Positions 1 through 10,029 of a stretch of DNA of 64,000 nt are shown in pieces. Origin of the DNA: Dehalococcoidia bacterium (GTDB lineage Bacteria > Chloroflexota > Dehalococcoidia > UBA2979); NCBI GenBank assembly GCA_009379925.1, contig WHSU01000003.1:108120-172119 (forward strand). Reading direction: 5' to 3'. The position numbers and the translations under genes were made by a program. Each line of letters begins with the position of its first letter. Within the stretch, counting starts at the first letter, position 1. Under the pieces are notes generated by a model that had not been told where the DNA came from, did no database searches, and worked only from the letters and a program-made list of their open reading frames with translations.

Positions 1-478
1 AGAGCGCGCGGTTCTGACGGACCTCGACCTCCAGCTCCTTCGAGAGCGCGTTGACGACGGATGCGCCGACGCCGTGGAGGCCACCGGACACCTTGTAGCC
101 ACCGCCACCGAACTTGCCGCCGGCGTGCAGCACGGTCAGGACCGTCTCCACACCCGAAAGACCCGTCTTCTGGACCGTGTCCACCGGGATCCCGCGCCCG
201 TTGTCGCGCACGGAGACGTGACCGTCCGGCTCGATCGTGACCTCGATGAGGTCGCAGACGCCGGCCATCGCTTCGTCGATGGAGTTGTCCACGATCTCGG
301 TGATGAGATGGTGCAGGCCGCGCTGGTCCGTGGAGCCGATGTACATGCCGGGACGGCGCCGGACGGCCTCGAGACCCTCCAGCACTTGGATGTTGGCAGC
401 GGTGTAGTCGCCGGCTCCGTTTGACGCACCCTTCCCCCGGGCGGCGGCGGGAGACTTGGTACGGGGCGTCGTCGTCAT
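1..478 (-). CDS. gyrB: DNA gyrase subunit B, N-terminal part (truncated by window edge)
   Basis: Minus-strand translation from ATG at 478 reads [73 protein letters not shown]...[27 protein letters not shown], the typical GyrB GHKL ATPase region. Confidence 0.96.
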   Translation of the reverse strand, partial: MTTTPRTKSPAAARGKGASNGAGDYTAANIQVLEGLEAVRRRPGMYIGSTDQRGLHHLITEIVDNSIDEAMAGVCDLIEVTIEPDGHVSVRDNGRGIPVDTVQKTGLSGVETVLTVLHAGGKFGGGGYKVSGGLHGVGASVVNALSKELEVEVRQNRAL

Positions 479-877
479 GGGACCTCACTCACAAGCGCGT
501 TAATTTCCGGACGTGAAGGGCCCACCGTCGGACCCCGGGTGGGGTAGCGGTGGACGTCGGCTGCCGGGATCGCGGTTCTTCTTCGGTGCGCGCCGAGCCC
601 GGGGAGCGCCGTCCATTTTCCTGCCGGGGCAGCTCGCTCGACACGTTCATATTCTACCACGAAAGCCGCGGTCACGGGTCACTTCGAGGGGCGTATACGG
701 GCAGTGAGTCGTATCCACAGGCCGATGAGTCGCAACAGAGTCCGCTCGTTGCGCGCATCGGACGCAGAGGACATTATGCGCCCGAAATCGTGTGCGGATG
801 GCACTGGATCACTCGCTGATGGCGCCCGAAGCGCCGCTTGCGCGCCGCTCGACACGATCCCGCCTAAAATGGCCGCG

Positions 878-1321
878 ATGGAGATGCCCCCGATCACCCT
901 CGACCCCATCGGTGTGGTGGCGAACGGCGAGCACGATGTCGCGCGCGTCGACTGGTCGCGGGTGCGCTCGGAGATCCGGTTGCGGGAGGGCCTCGCCGAG
1001 GCCCTGCTCGGCCTGGAGGACTACTCGCACGTGATCGTCGTGGCGTGGCTGGACCGGATCCCGGACGAGCTGCGCTCGAGGCGGCGCGCCTACCCGTCGG
1101 GCGACGAGCGGCTGCCGCTGCAAGGCGCGCTCGCACTGCGCGGTGCGCGGCCCAACCCGATCGCGGTCACGGTCTGCCGTCTACGGAAGGTGGACGGCGA
1201 CCGCCTGGAGGTCGAGGGCCTCGACCTGGTCGACGGCACGCCGGTCCTCGATGTGAAGCCCTACATCGCGTTCTACGACGCCGTCCCCGAAGCGACGCTG
1301 CCGCGCTGGGCGCGGGGGTAG
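878..1321 (+). CDS. trmO: TrmO-like tRNA (N6-threonylcarbamoyladenosine)-methyltransferase (YaeB/VirR family)
   Basis: LDPIGVVANGEHD...VARVDW...GLEDYSHVIVVAWLDR...GARPNPIAVTVCRL...LDVKPYIAFYDAV; start chosen at MEMPPITLDPIG. Confidence 0.85.
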   Translation: MEMPPITLDPIGVVANGEHDVARVDWSRVRSEIRLREGLAEALLGLEDYSHVIVVAWLDRIPDELRSRRRAYPSGDERLPLQGALALRGARPNPIAVTVCRLRKVDGDRLEVEGLDLVDGTPVLDVKPYIAFYDAVPEATLPRWARG

Positions 1322-1336
1322 CACCCCAGGTCGGTA

Positions 1337-2485
1337 CTACGGGATCAGCGCCCAGTTCTGCCACTCGAAGTCATCGCTGCCCTCGATGCGCGGGGGGAAC
1401 AGCGGCTCGTTGCCGAGTGGTCGTAGACCGCCGGCTGGGCCGGACCACTCGAACTCCGCGATGGTCCCGTCCGCCCGCAGCACCCACACGCTGTCCGCCC
1501 CGACGCCGGGCGCGATGTCGAGTGCGTCGATGCCCGCGTGGCGTGTCTCCCACGTTGCGGGGTCGAACTCGACGAAACCGTGGAGCATGCTGCCGGTCGT
1601 ACTTCGGTAGCCCACGAGGATCCTGCCACTGTCCGTGACGGCATGTGAGAGCAGTTGGAGCGAGTTCGGTGGGAAGATGTGTCCGTCGCGCCGTCCCTCG
1701 CCGGTCACGACCTCAACCTCGCCATCACCCCAGATCGCGCCCAGCGCCCCATCGGCGCCGGCGAATGGGACTCCCGAGCCGGAGACCGACACGCGTTCCA
1801 GCACCTCGCCTTCCCCCGAGACCCGCACCAGCCCGGCGCAGTCCACGATGGCGGTGTTGCCCGGGCCCGGCGTGATGTGGATGTTGCAGCCGTGGACGCC
1901 CTCGACCGGTCGGGGCTCGGAGTCGGGGCGGGCGAGGTCAAGGTGGTGCCACTGGCGATGCTCGCGACGGCTCTCGTCGGCCCAATGGCGGAAGTAGAAG
2001 AAGGTCCCTTCGTCGCCGGAGAGGCCGACGAAGCCCGGCCAGTAGAACTTGTAGCTGCCACGGTTCGGAATCGCCGTTTCGCGCACGAGCTCCACGCCCT
2101 CGGAGAGGTCGAAGACCAGCAGGCGCGACTCCGCGAGACCGCGGTCATCTGACCGCGGCCGGTCCGCGACGAGCAATTGCTGAGCGGAGGGTCGCCGGAC
2201 GGCCATGGGGTCGCCCGAGGTATAGATGGTTGCCATCCGCTCGCCGGTCCTCGGGTAAAGAAGCACGAGCTGGCCCTGGGCCTCGCCGTCCGCGTGGTCG
2301 CTGATCGCGATCACGAAGTGTGCGTACTCGTAGTCATCGGTTACTTCGATGTCCCACCCGCGCCCGGACGCGCTGCCGAGGCCAGCGTTCGAGCCAAGCG
2401 CGAACGCAGGCAGAGCGACGCCCGCGAGCAGAAGGAGGCCGAGGGTGAAGCGCGTCCAGCTCATCTGCATCGTCCACCCCAGCAC
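1337..2485 (-). CDS. secreted hypothetical protein, possible WD/beta-propeller-like
   Basis: N-terminal hydrophobic signal (FTLGLLLLAGVALPAFA), repeated W/D/G-rich strands. Confidence 0.6.
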   Translation of the reverse strand: MLGWTMQMSWTRFTLGLLLLAGVALPAFALGSNAGLGSASGRGWDIEVTDDYEYAHFVIAISDHADGEAQGQLVLLYPRTGERMATIYTSGDPMAVRRPSAQQLLVADRPRSDDRGLAESRLLVFDLSEGVELVRETAIPNRGSYKFYWPGFVGLSGDEGTFFYFRHWADESRREHRQWHHLDLARPDSEPRPVEGVHGCNIHITPGPGNTAIVDCAGLVRVSGEGEVLERVSVSGSGVPFAGADGALGAIWGDGEVEVVTGEGRRDGHIFPPNSLQLLSHAVTDSGRILVGYRSTTGSMLHGFVEFDPATWETRHAGIDALDIAPGVGADSVWVLRADGTIAEFEWSGPAGGLRPLGNEPLFPPRIEGSDDFEWQNWALIP

Positions 2486-2554
2486 CTGACGGCGGGTTGT
2501 CCTACGGTTACACCGGAGCCGCGACGGTGGTTCCCGATCACTGGGGAGCGCCCC

Positions 2555-3337
2555 GTGCCACCATCCGGACGCCGGCTGCAGACAGGCGACACCGGCCGCG
2601 ACGGCCGGGCGCCGTCACCGGTACGGCGGCCGCCCACGCGCCGCCAGCTCGATGCCGTCTACCGCGCGCTGCTGGAAATGCACGGCGCCCAGCAGTGGTG
2701 GCCGACGGCGTCCGAGGACGACGAGGCGGCGCGACTGGAGATTTGCTTCGGCGCGATCCTCACCCAGAACACCTCATGGCGAGGCGCCGCCGCGGCCCTC
2801 GAGAACCTGCAGGCGGCGGACGCGTTGTCGGCGCAGGCGGTGCTGGAGCTGCCGCACGACGTGCTGGGCGAGCTGGTGCGGCCGTCCGGGCACTACAACG
2901 TGAAGGCGCGCAAGCTCCAGGAGTTCGCGCGCGTGGTCGTCGAGGAGTGCGGGGGCGTCCTCGACACCCTGCTCGACGGCGAGACGGACGAGATCCGCGC
3001 GCGGCTCCTCGAGATCTGGGGTGTGGGGCCCGAGACCGCAGACGCGATCACCCTCTACGCCGCGCGCCAGCCTACGTTCGTCGTCGACGCCTACTCCTAC
3101 CGCCTCTTCGAGCGCCTGGACCTCGCCCCGGGCGAGCGGAAGTACGACCTCTACCGGACCTTCCTCCTGGACCGCATCGGTCCGGACGTGTGGCGCCTCA
3201 ACGAATGGCACGCACTCATCGTCCGCCACGGCCAGGGCATCTGCCGCCGCACCGCCCCTCGATGCGACGAGTGCACGCTGCTCCCTCGATGCCCGTTCGG
3301 GCGGCGCGAGGTGGGGCTGGACGGACGCGGGCTGTAA
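2555..3337 (+). CDS. endonuclease III / HhH-GPD DNA glycosylase-like protein with 4Fe-4S motif
   Basis: ILTQNTSWRGAAAALENL, IWGVGPETADAITLYAARQPTFVVDAYSYRL, C-terminal CRRTAPRCDECTLLPRCP; start (GTG) approximate. Confidence 0.85.
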   Translation: MPPSGRRLQTGDTGRDGRAPSPVRRPPTRRQLDAVYRALLEMHGAQQWWPTASEDDEAARLEICFGAILTQNTSWRGAAAALENLQAADALSAQAVLELPHDVLGELVRPSGHYNVKARKLQEFARVVVEECGGVLDTLLDGETDEIRARLLEIWGVGPETADAITLYAARQPTFVVDAYSYRLFERLDLAPGERKYDLYRTFLLDRIGPDVWRLNEWHALIVRHGQGICRRTAPRCDECTLLPRCPFGRREVGLDGRGL

Positions 3338-3342
3338 CCGGC

Positions 3343-3451
3343 GTTTCAACTCGGCGAGTCAGATGATACTGAGAGTGGATTGAGTATCAAATGACGGGGT
3401 GAGATGATACGGAGAGCACACGCCGTATCATCTGGCGCGAGCAGTTGAAAC
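3343..3451. repeat. imperfect long inverted repeat (28-nt arms) enclosing two palindromes, upstream of fic
   Basis: Left arm GTTTCAACTCGGCGAGTCAGATGATACT (3343-3370) and reverse complement of 3424-3451 GTTTCAACTGCTCGCGCCAGATGATACG match at 22/28; inner dyads TGATACT-N12-AGTATCA and AGATGATACG-N12-CGTATCATCT. Confidence 0.9.
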
Positions 3452-3464
3452 TCGAGGCACGTCG

Positions 3465-4607
3465 ATGCGACCCGAGGACTTCGCGGACAGCCCCACCGGG
3501 CGGGTCGTGCCACTCGCGGGCGGCGCCTGCGCCTACGTACCGCACCCGTTGCCCGAGGAGATCGCGTTCGACCAGCGGCTCGTTGCCAGTCTGGATCGGG
3601 CCTCCCGTTCGCTCTCGGTGCTCGCGGGTATCGGCGAGACGCTCCCGGATGTTGGCCTGCTCGTCCGGCCCTTCCTGCGCCGGGAGGCTGTGCTCTCGTC
3701 TCGCATCGAGGGCACGCAGGCATCGCTGACGGACCTGTTCGCGTACGAGGCGGCGGGGCGCAGCGACGTGGCGGACAGCGCAGAGGTCGCCAACTACGTG
3801 CGCGCGCTCGATCGAGGGCATGGTCTGCTGTCCGAACTGCCGCTCGTCATGCGCACCGTGCACCAGGTGCATGGCGTACTGATGGACGGCGTGCGCGGAC
3901 ACGACCGCCGCCCGGGTGAGCTTCGAGACCGCCAGGTCTGGATCGGGCGGGCCGGGACACCGATGACCGCTGCCCGCTTCGTGCCCCCACCGCCCTCGAT
4001 GCTGCCGGACCTGCTGAGGGACTGGGAGCGTTTCGTCAACGCCGACATGGACATGCCGCCGCTGGTGCAGTGCGCACTGATGCACTACCAGTTCGAGACC
4101 ATCCACCCGTACCTAGATGGCAATGGGCGCGTGGGCCGGCTACTGATCACGCTGTTCCTGATCGCGCGGGGTGTCCTGCCGGCGCCGCTGCTGTACCTCA
4201 GCGCGTCATTCGAGCGCCGACGCACCGAGTACTACGACCACTTGCTGGCAGTCAGCCGCGGCGGCGACTGGCGGCCCTGGCTGGAGTTCTTCCTGGAGGG
4301 CGTGCGCGAGCAGGCGGACGACGCCCTGGCGCGCTCGCGGATGCTCCGCACGCTGCACGAGGAGTACCGATTGCGGCTGCAGGAGCAGCGCGAGACCGCG
4401 AACGCGTTCGTGCTGCTCGATGAGCTATTCGCTCGGCCTATCGTCTCGCGCAGCCAGGTGGCGGAGGTGCTGTCGATGACGGCCGCGGGCGCCCGGCGCA
4501 TCCTCGACCGGTTCGAACGGGCCGGCATCGTCGTCCCGCTGGAGGGGACGTGGCCGCAGCTGTTCGCGGCAACCGAGGTGCTCGAGCTGCTGGAGGCGCC
4601 GTCGTGA
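3465..4607 (+). CDS. Fic family protein with C-terminal winged-helix-like region
   Basis: Fic motif HPYLDGNGRVGRLL; LSSRIEGTQASLTDL; C-terminal SRSQVAEVLSMTAAGARRILDRFERAGIV. Confidence 0.92.
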   Translation: MRPEDFADSPTGRVVPLAGGACAYVPHPLPEEIAFDQRLVASLDRASRSLSVLAGIGETLPDVGLLVRPFLRREAVLSSRIEGTQASLTDLFAYEAAGRSDVADSAEVANYVRALDRGHGLLSELPLVMRTVHQVHGVLMDGVRGHDRRPGELRDRQVWIGRAGTPMTAARFVPPPPSMLPDLLRDWERFVNADMDMPPLVQCALMHYQFETIHPYLDGNGRVGRLLITLFLIARGVLPAPLLYLSASFERRRTEYYDHLLAVSRGGDWRPWLEFFLEGVREQADDALARSRMLRTLHEEYRLRLQEQRETANAFVLLDELFARPIVSRSQVAEVLSMTAAGARRILDRFERAGIVVPLEGTWPQLFAATEVLELLEAPS

Positions 4608-4837
4608 CCAGCCAGCCGCCCGAGCAGCGCAAGCGCCCGCCTGGCTCACGCACGGCCGTTGGCTTCGCCGCCGCGGTCCTGCTCGGCGTGATGGTGGGGA
4701 TGTTCTTCGAGCCCTCGCTCGGAGCGTGGTCGGTGCTGATCGGTGTTGCCGTCGCCATGGTGGCTGACCGGGTGATGCGCTGGCGCGCCCGCCGTCAGGC
4801 GGACCGGGAGGCGGCCGGGCGACGCCGCGAGCGTTAG
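4604..4837 (+). CDS. small membrane protein
   Basis: GTG start overlapping the fic stop (GTGA); two hydrophobic segments GFAAAVLLGVMVGMFF and WSVLIGVAVAMVA. Confidence 0.55.
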   Translation: MTSQPPEQRKRPPGSRTAVGFAAAVLLGVMVGMFFEPSLGAWSVLIGVAVAMVADRVMRWRARRQADREAAGRRRER

Positions 4838-4907
4838 CGCGGTCACATCGAGGGCCGCAAGCGACTGCTCCTTGCCGCCTGCCGGGCCGCATCCGAGACT
4901 GACAGGC

Positions 4908-5996
4908 ATGGAACTCGGCATCATCGGCCAGGCGCGGAGCGGGAAGACGTCGCTGTTCAACGCGGTCACGCGGGGGCAGGCGCAGGTTGGCGCGTACTCT
5001 TCGCGCAACGAGCCAAACGTCGGCGTGGTCCACGTGCCGGACCCTCGAGTGGACGCGCTGGCCGACGTGTTCAAGCCGAAGAAGAAGACCTACGCCGAGA
5101 TCCGCTGGGTGGACTTCCCCGTCGCTGGCTTCGGGCCGGAGGGTCCTGGCGCGGCGTTCATCGCCGACCTGGCGAAGATGGACGCGCTGGTCCACGTCGT
5201 GCGGGTCTTCGAGGACCCCTCGGTGCCGCACGAGGAGGGGAGCGTCGACGCCCATCGCGACCTCGAGGCGCTCGAGCTGGAGTTGACCTTCGCCGACCTC
5301 GCGCTCATCGAGCGGCGCATCAGCCGCATCGACTCCGAGATGCGGTCGATCAAGGCGGCCGAGCGCGCAGCCCTCGAGCGGCAGCGCGACCTGATGCAGC
5401 GCATGCAGGCGCACCTAGAGTCCGGCCGCGGGCTGCGCTCCTTTGAGGCGTCCGACGATGAGCGCGAGTTGCGGCACTACCAGTTCGTGACGCGACGCCC
5501 CGAGCTGATCGTCGTGAACATCGGGGAGGGCGACCTCGACCGCGTCGCGGACATCGAGGCCGAGTTCCGCGAGCGCTACGGTGCGCCGTCCGTCATGGTC
5601 ACCCCGTTGTCCGCGAAGGTGGAGGCCGAACTGGCGCAGATGGACCCGGAGGAGGCCGCCGAGTTCCGCGCCGACCTAGGGCTGGCGGCGGAGTCGCCGC
5701 TGGACCGCGCGATCGTGACGGCGTACGAGCTGCTGGGGCTGCAGTCGTTCCTGACCGCTGGCGATGACGAATGTCGCGCGTGGACGGTCCGTCGAGGCGC
5801 CACCGCACCGGAGGCAGCCGGCAAGATCCACACCGACCTGGAGCGCGGTTTCATCCGCGCCGAGGTGGCGAACTGGCAGGACATGGTCTCGGCGGGCTCG
5901 ATGCCGGAACTGAAAAAGCGTGGCCAACTCCGCACCGAGGGCAAGGCGTACGTGGTGCAGGACGGCGACGTCCTGAACATCCTCTTCAACGTCTAG
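4908..5996 (+). CDS. ychF: redox-regulated GTPase/ATPase YchF
   Basis: MELGIIGQARSGKTSLFNAVTRG, NVGVVHVPDPRVDALADVFKPKKKTYAEIRWVDFPV; C-terminal TGS-like GKAYVVQDGDVLNILFNV. Confidence 0.93.
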   Translation: MELGIIGQARSGKTSLFNAVTRGQAQVGAYSSRNEPNVGVVHVPDPRVDALADVFKPKKKTYAEIRWVDFPVAGFGPEGPGAAFIADLAKMDALVHVVRVFEDPSVPHEEGSVDAHRDLEALELELTFADLALIERRISRIDSEMRSIKAAERAALERQRDLMQRMQAHLESGRGLRSFEASDDERELRHYQFVTRRPELIVVNIGEGDLDRVADIEAEFRERYGAPSVMVTPLSAKVEAELAQMDPEEAAEFRADLGLAAESPLDRAIVTAYELLGLQSFLTAGDDECRAWTVRRGATAPEAAGKIHTDLERGFIRAEVANWQDMVSAGSMPELKKRGQLRTEGKAYVVQDGDVLNILFNV

Positions 5997-6115
5997 CCTC
6001 GAGGGCCGCGCGCCTTGTCCTGAGCACAATCGTCCAGCGCGCCGGGAGCCGTCGGGCGTATGATCCCGCCGGGCGCGATGCCCGCGGGTGGAGCGGCAAC
6101 TTGGGCGAGTCAAAC

Positions 6116-6958
6116 GTGCGTGCGCGCATCTTCGAGGCGATCGAGTCAGCGCTCGCCTGGGGCGACCCGGTCGTGGTCGCCACGGTGACGCATCCCGGTG
6201 ACCCACCGCTTGCGGAGCCCGGCGCGAAGCTCCTCGTGCCGCGCGACGGCGAGGTGGCAGGCGACCTGGGCGGTGGCGCGCTCGACGCGCGGGTGGTGGA
6301 AGCCGCGCGCGAGGTCTTTGAGGCCTTCCCCCGCGTATCCGTGCAGACGCTCTACTTCTCGGGAGATGCCGCCGTCGCGCGCCCTCACATGGCCGGCGAG
6401 GGCGACGCGCGGGTGATGCTGCAACTGTTTGAGGCGCCCGCACGGCTCGTCGTCGTTGGTGGTGGCCACGTTGGCCTCGCGCTCGCGTCGGTCGGCGAGT
6501 TGCTGGGGTACGCCATCACCGTGATCGACGACCGCGAACCGTTTGCCAACCGCGAGCGCTTCCCGATGGCGGAAGAGGTCTTGTGCGGGGATGTGGGCGA
6601 AGCGGTCGCGGGACTGGCGTTGGGCGCCGGTGACTACGTGGTGCTCGTCTCTCGTGGGCACAAGCAGGACGAGGACGCGCTGCGGCGCGCGGTCGGCCGG
6701 GGCGCCGCCTACGTAGGCATGATCGGTAGCCGCCGGCGCACCGCCACGGTGCTACAGCACCTGCTGTCGGAGGGCTTCGCGGTAGAGGATCTGGATGCGG
6801 TGGCGACGCCCATCGGGCTCGATATCGGCGCCGAGACCCCGGAAGAGATCGCCGTCGCGGTCTTCGCGGAGATCACCATGCTGCGGCGGGGAGGGACTGG
6901 CAGGCGGATGCGGGAGCAGCGCGCTGCTCTCAGCGGTGAATCACGCCGAATGCTCTAG
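6116..6958 (+). CDS. XdhC/CoxI family protein with Rossmann domain
   Basis: DGEVAGDLGGGALDARVV..., LVVVGGGHVGLALASVGELLGYAITVIDDREPFANRERFP, AYVGMIGSRRR; GTG start. Confidence 0.88.
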   Translation: MRARIFEAIESALAWGDPVVVATVTHPGDPPLAEPGAKLLVPRDGEVAGDLGGGALDARVVEAAREVFEAFPRVSVQTLYFSGDAAVARPHMAGEGDARVMLQLFEAPARLVVVGGGHVGLALASVGELLGYAITVIDDREPFANRERFPMAEEVLCGDVGEAVAGLALGAGDYVVLVSRGHKQDEDALRRAVGRGAAYVGMIGSRRRTATVLQHLLSEGFAVEDLDAVATPIGLDIGAETPEEIAVAVFAEITMLRRGGTGRRMREQRAALSGESRRML

Positions 6959-6984
6959 AATCCGCGTTTCGGCTGTCACCAGGC

Positions 6985-7250
6985 TTCACATGGCGGGGTT
7001 TGGGGCTGTGCTATCATGGCGACAAGCGGCGGCAGCCCGCATCCCCTGAAGAGAGCGAGCTGCAAGCCCCGCGACCTGACGCGGTCGCGTACCGAGTTGC
7101 CAGTTCCCTCTGGGGCACGGGGGCCGAGAAATCGGCCCTCGTGCTTGTCTTGCCCGCTCTGCCGGCGCTCGGCTCCCCAGGGTGGGTCGCCGGAGTCTCT
7201 GCGCAGCGACCGGTCGCGCCGTACAAGGGAGATACGAGTGGGATCCCAGT
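6985..7250 (+). ncRNA. candidate structured non-coding RNA or leader (family not identified)
   Basis: About 370-bp gap between xdhC-like genes; contains GCACGGGGGCCGA-GAAA-TCGGCCCTCGTGC (12/13 bp stem, GAAA loop) and GCGACC-TGACGC-GGTCGC hairpin. Confidence 0.35.
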
Positions 7251-7328
7251 CCGGATCTCTCCTCGTTCGAGTATGATGACTTCGATACCCCGCCGCGCTT
7301 GAAAGCGGGCGTCAGGACGGGAAGCGGC

Positions 7329-7643
7329 ATGGACATCGAACTGCTTCGGGAGATCCGCCAGGCGGCCGCCGAGGGCGAGGCGCGCGTACTCGCCACGGTG
7401 TCGACGGTGCGCGGCTCCACACCTCGGAGCCCCGGCGCCACCATGTTGCTGCGCCCGGACGGCACCTTCCGCGGCACGATCGGCGGCGGGTGTGGCGAGG
7501 CCGAGGTCTGGCAGGAGGCCATGGAGACGATGGCCGACGGACACCCTCGGACCGTGGTGGTCGACCTCACCGAGCCGACCGATGGCGAAGACAAGATCTG
7601 TGGCGGCGTGATGGAAGTCTTCGTGGAGCGCGTCAGCTCCTAG
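7329..7643 (+). CDS. XdhC/CoxI N-terminal-domain protein (stand-alone)
   Basis: VSTVRGSTPRSPGATMLLRPDGTFRGTIGGGCGEAEVWQEAM...KICGGVMEVFVE. Confidence 0.85.
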   Translation: MDIELLREIRQAAAEGEARVLATVSTVRGSTPRSPGATMLLRPDGTFRGTIGGGCGEAEVWQEAMETMADGHPRTVVVDLTEPTDGEDKICGGVMEVFVERVSS

Positions 7644-7822
7644 TACCTTCCACCGGCACAGGCCCCGGCCGCTGGCCCCCACGATTGTCCCGCACGGAGT
7701 AGGGCATCGCCCGACACCCGGACGGTTGCCGGGCTGTTATATTCGCGGCGGCGCTCCGGATCTGCTCCCAGGTCATCGAGGCGCCACCACCCGGCGCCCA
7801 GTCTCCCCGGAGCACACCGCGC

Positions 7823-9544
7823 GTGCCCGACTACGACCAGCAGACCTCGGATCTCCTCGACCGTTTCCACCAGCTCAAAGACCAGATCGGCATGCTCCGC
7901 TCTGAGCAGTCCATCCTGCGTGACCTGAAGGACGTGCTGAAAGAGCTGAAGGCCGCCACGCTCTCAGGCAACAACCTCCAGCAGGACGTCGCCCTGAGTA
8001 ACGCCCTCGCCATCCTCAAGCTCGTCGAGCCACGCCTAGGCAAGCTGTTCACGGCGCGCGGTTGGGTCCGAGGCGTGGACGCCGGCGTCTCGATCCTCCT
8101 GGGCGCCTCCGAGGACGTGAGCGCGGCGGACCGCCTGCGGCTGATGGCGGATTACCTCAACGGCCTGTCGGCGCTGTTCAGCATCCCGGGCGCCGGCGCG
8201 ATCTTCCAGTTCTACGTGCGCGCCATCCAGCCGATCGCGGAGTTCGTGCCGGCCATCGAGGCCCGCGCGCAGGAGGCCGCCCGCGCCGCCCGCGAGGGCA
8301 TCGACTACGGCGCGACGCCGCCCGAGACCGCCGGGAGCGACGAAGCTCCCGAGGTCGACGCCCGCATCGACGCTATCGACGGCGAGGTCGAGGCGGTGGA
8401 GGAGCAACTGGGCGAGTTGCGGGCCGAGTTGCGCGAACACGGGATCGAGGATCCCGACGGCACCTTCAGCACCCGGCAGCAGTACGTGTCCGACATCGTC
8501 AACCGCGCGCTCAGCGATTCCGGGCTCCTCCAGGCGTGGGCCACGCTCCAGCGCACGGACAAGATGTCGCCCGATCCGCGCGTCCTTCGAGGCCTGGAAG
8601 CACCTCACAGACGAGGGACTGTCGGACGAGGAGCGCGCCGCCCTCCGCGAGCAGGCGCGGCTCTACGAGCGTGAGTGGCTCAGCGGGCGCGCGGGACCGA
8701 GCGAGGCGTGGCTGGCGGCAGAGGCCGCACTGCGGGACGCCCGAGCGCGCTTCGTCCAGCTCATTCGCGACGAAACGTGGTTGGCCGGCTGGGACGAGCA
8801 CGACCTGTTCTGGCTGAAGTCCGCCCTCGGTGACGTGCGGTCTGACTGGTACGGCACTGACCTGTACGAGCTGTTGCAGTGGGACGAGGCGCGCGACGGC
8901 AACCCGGACAATGGGTGGCACTACGTGCCGGAGCAGGGCATGGCGCCTCAGGCGCCCGGCACGGGCGCCGAGGTCGGACAGCGCTTTGCGTTCCTCGGCA
9001 TGAACCCGCTGCTGCTCGCGGCGGTCGTGGTCGGCGCCCTGCTGTTGACCGTGCTCGTGAGTGTCCTCTTCCTGTCCGGCGGTGGCGACGACACGGCGCT
9101 GGTCGCCGGCGGCGGTGCGGGCACGCCGACCGTGGAGGCGACCGATGCGCCGGCGGCGTCGACATCGCAGTCGGTCGCGGAGACGCCGGTGGTCGCGGCG
9201 CCCGCATTCAGCGTCTCGCCAATCGAGGCGACGTTCTTCCAGGAACGCTTCACCACGGAGTATGACGTGCTGGTGTCTACCTTCGAGGTCCCAGCCGACC
9301 TGACGTTCGAGTGGACCGGCGCGGATTGCGGGCAATACGGCCAGCCTGATCCGGTCGGGCGCCCTCAGCTGTTTGCGTGGGTCCACCCCCTCATCCGCCA
9401 TGTGACGCGACGACCGAGCACGCGGACCGAACGATCGAAGTGGTTGTGACCGACGGCCGTACGATCGTGGCGTGCACGTACCAGGGGGCGGAGACAGGTG
9501 TCGGTCCTCCATGCACCGTCATCTATGGGCGTGCGTCCAACTAA
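7823..9544 (+). pseudogene. coiled-coil / single-TM hypothetical protein interrupted by two apparent frameshifts
   Basis: Frame 2 ORF (MPDYDQQTSDLL...TDKMSPDP) continues in frame 0 (ASFEAWKHLTDEGLSDEERAALREQ...TM...) from about 8580; a further shift near the C-run at about 9387 restores EHADRTIEVVVTDGRTIVACTYQGAETGVGPPCTVIYGRASN-stop. Confidence 0.6.
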
Positions 9545-9739
9545 TCCGGGCTCCGGCCTGGGCTAGCGCACCAAGGCATCCGAGGCGGCCAGCGCGACGT
9601 ATCCCCTCTGTACGCGGCCTCTCTGACAGCCGCCCGAGTGCTGGAGCGTTCCACCCGACGCCGTGCTAGGATCAGGCTGCGGTCGCAGAATCACACTGCA
9701 CGCCCGCGCGGTATGCGTGCGGCCGGGAGGGACATCGTC

Positions 9740-9958
9740 ATGCTCGGCACTCTGGGCTGGCAGGAATTGCTCATCATCCTCGTGATCCTCGCGTTGCTCT
9801 TCGGGGCGTCGCGTGTCGCGGGGCTCGGCGGCGCGCTCGGGCGCGGCATCCGCGAGTTCCGCACAGAGGCGCGCGGCGACGGCGAAGAGGACGAAGCCGC
9901 AGCACGGACGGACGCCGGCGCCACGACGGCGGAGGAGTCGCGCAAGACCGACAGCTGA
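9740..9958 (+). CDS. tatA: Sec-independent protein translocase TatA/TatE family
   Basis: MLGTLGWQELLIILVILALLFGASRVAGLGGALGRGIREFR. Confidence 0.92.
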   Translation: MLGTLGWQELLIILVILALLFGASRVAGLGGALGRGIREFRTEARGDGEEDEAAARTDAGATTAEESRKTDS

Positions 9959-10006
9959 GCCGCCCCGGCCACTGGCCGGGCGTGGACAACGTCAGCAGAT
10001 CGATGT

Positions 10007-10029
10007 ACGGGCGCCCCTGTGGCGCCCGT
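10007..10029 (+). terminator. stem-loop, possible terminator after tatA
   Basis: ACGGGCGCC-CCTGT-GGCGCCCGT perfect 9-bp stem; no strong T-tract. Confidence 0.45.

Noticed and set aside
711-720. DnaA-box-like GTATCCACA near gyrB
   Set aside because: Single site with a mismatch to TTATCCACA and no cluster; insufficient for an origin call.
6985-7250. tmRNA, RNase P RNA, SRP RNA or 6S RNA
   Set aside because: Conserved signatures of these RNAs could not be found; left as an unassigned structured candidate.
7823-9544. Programmed ribosomal frameshifting
   Set aside because: No recognisable slippery site/pseudoknot, and two shifts at GC-repeat and poly-C runs are more simply explained by indels or sequencing error.
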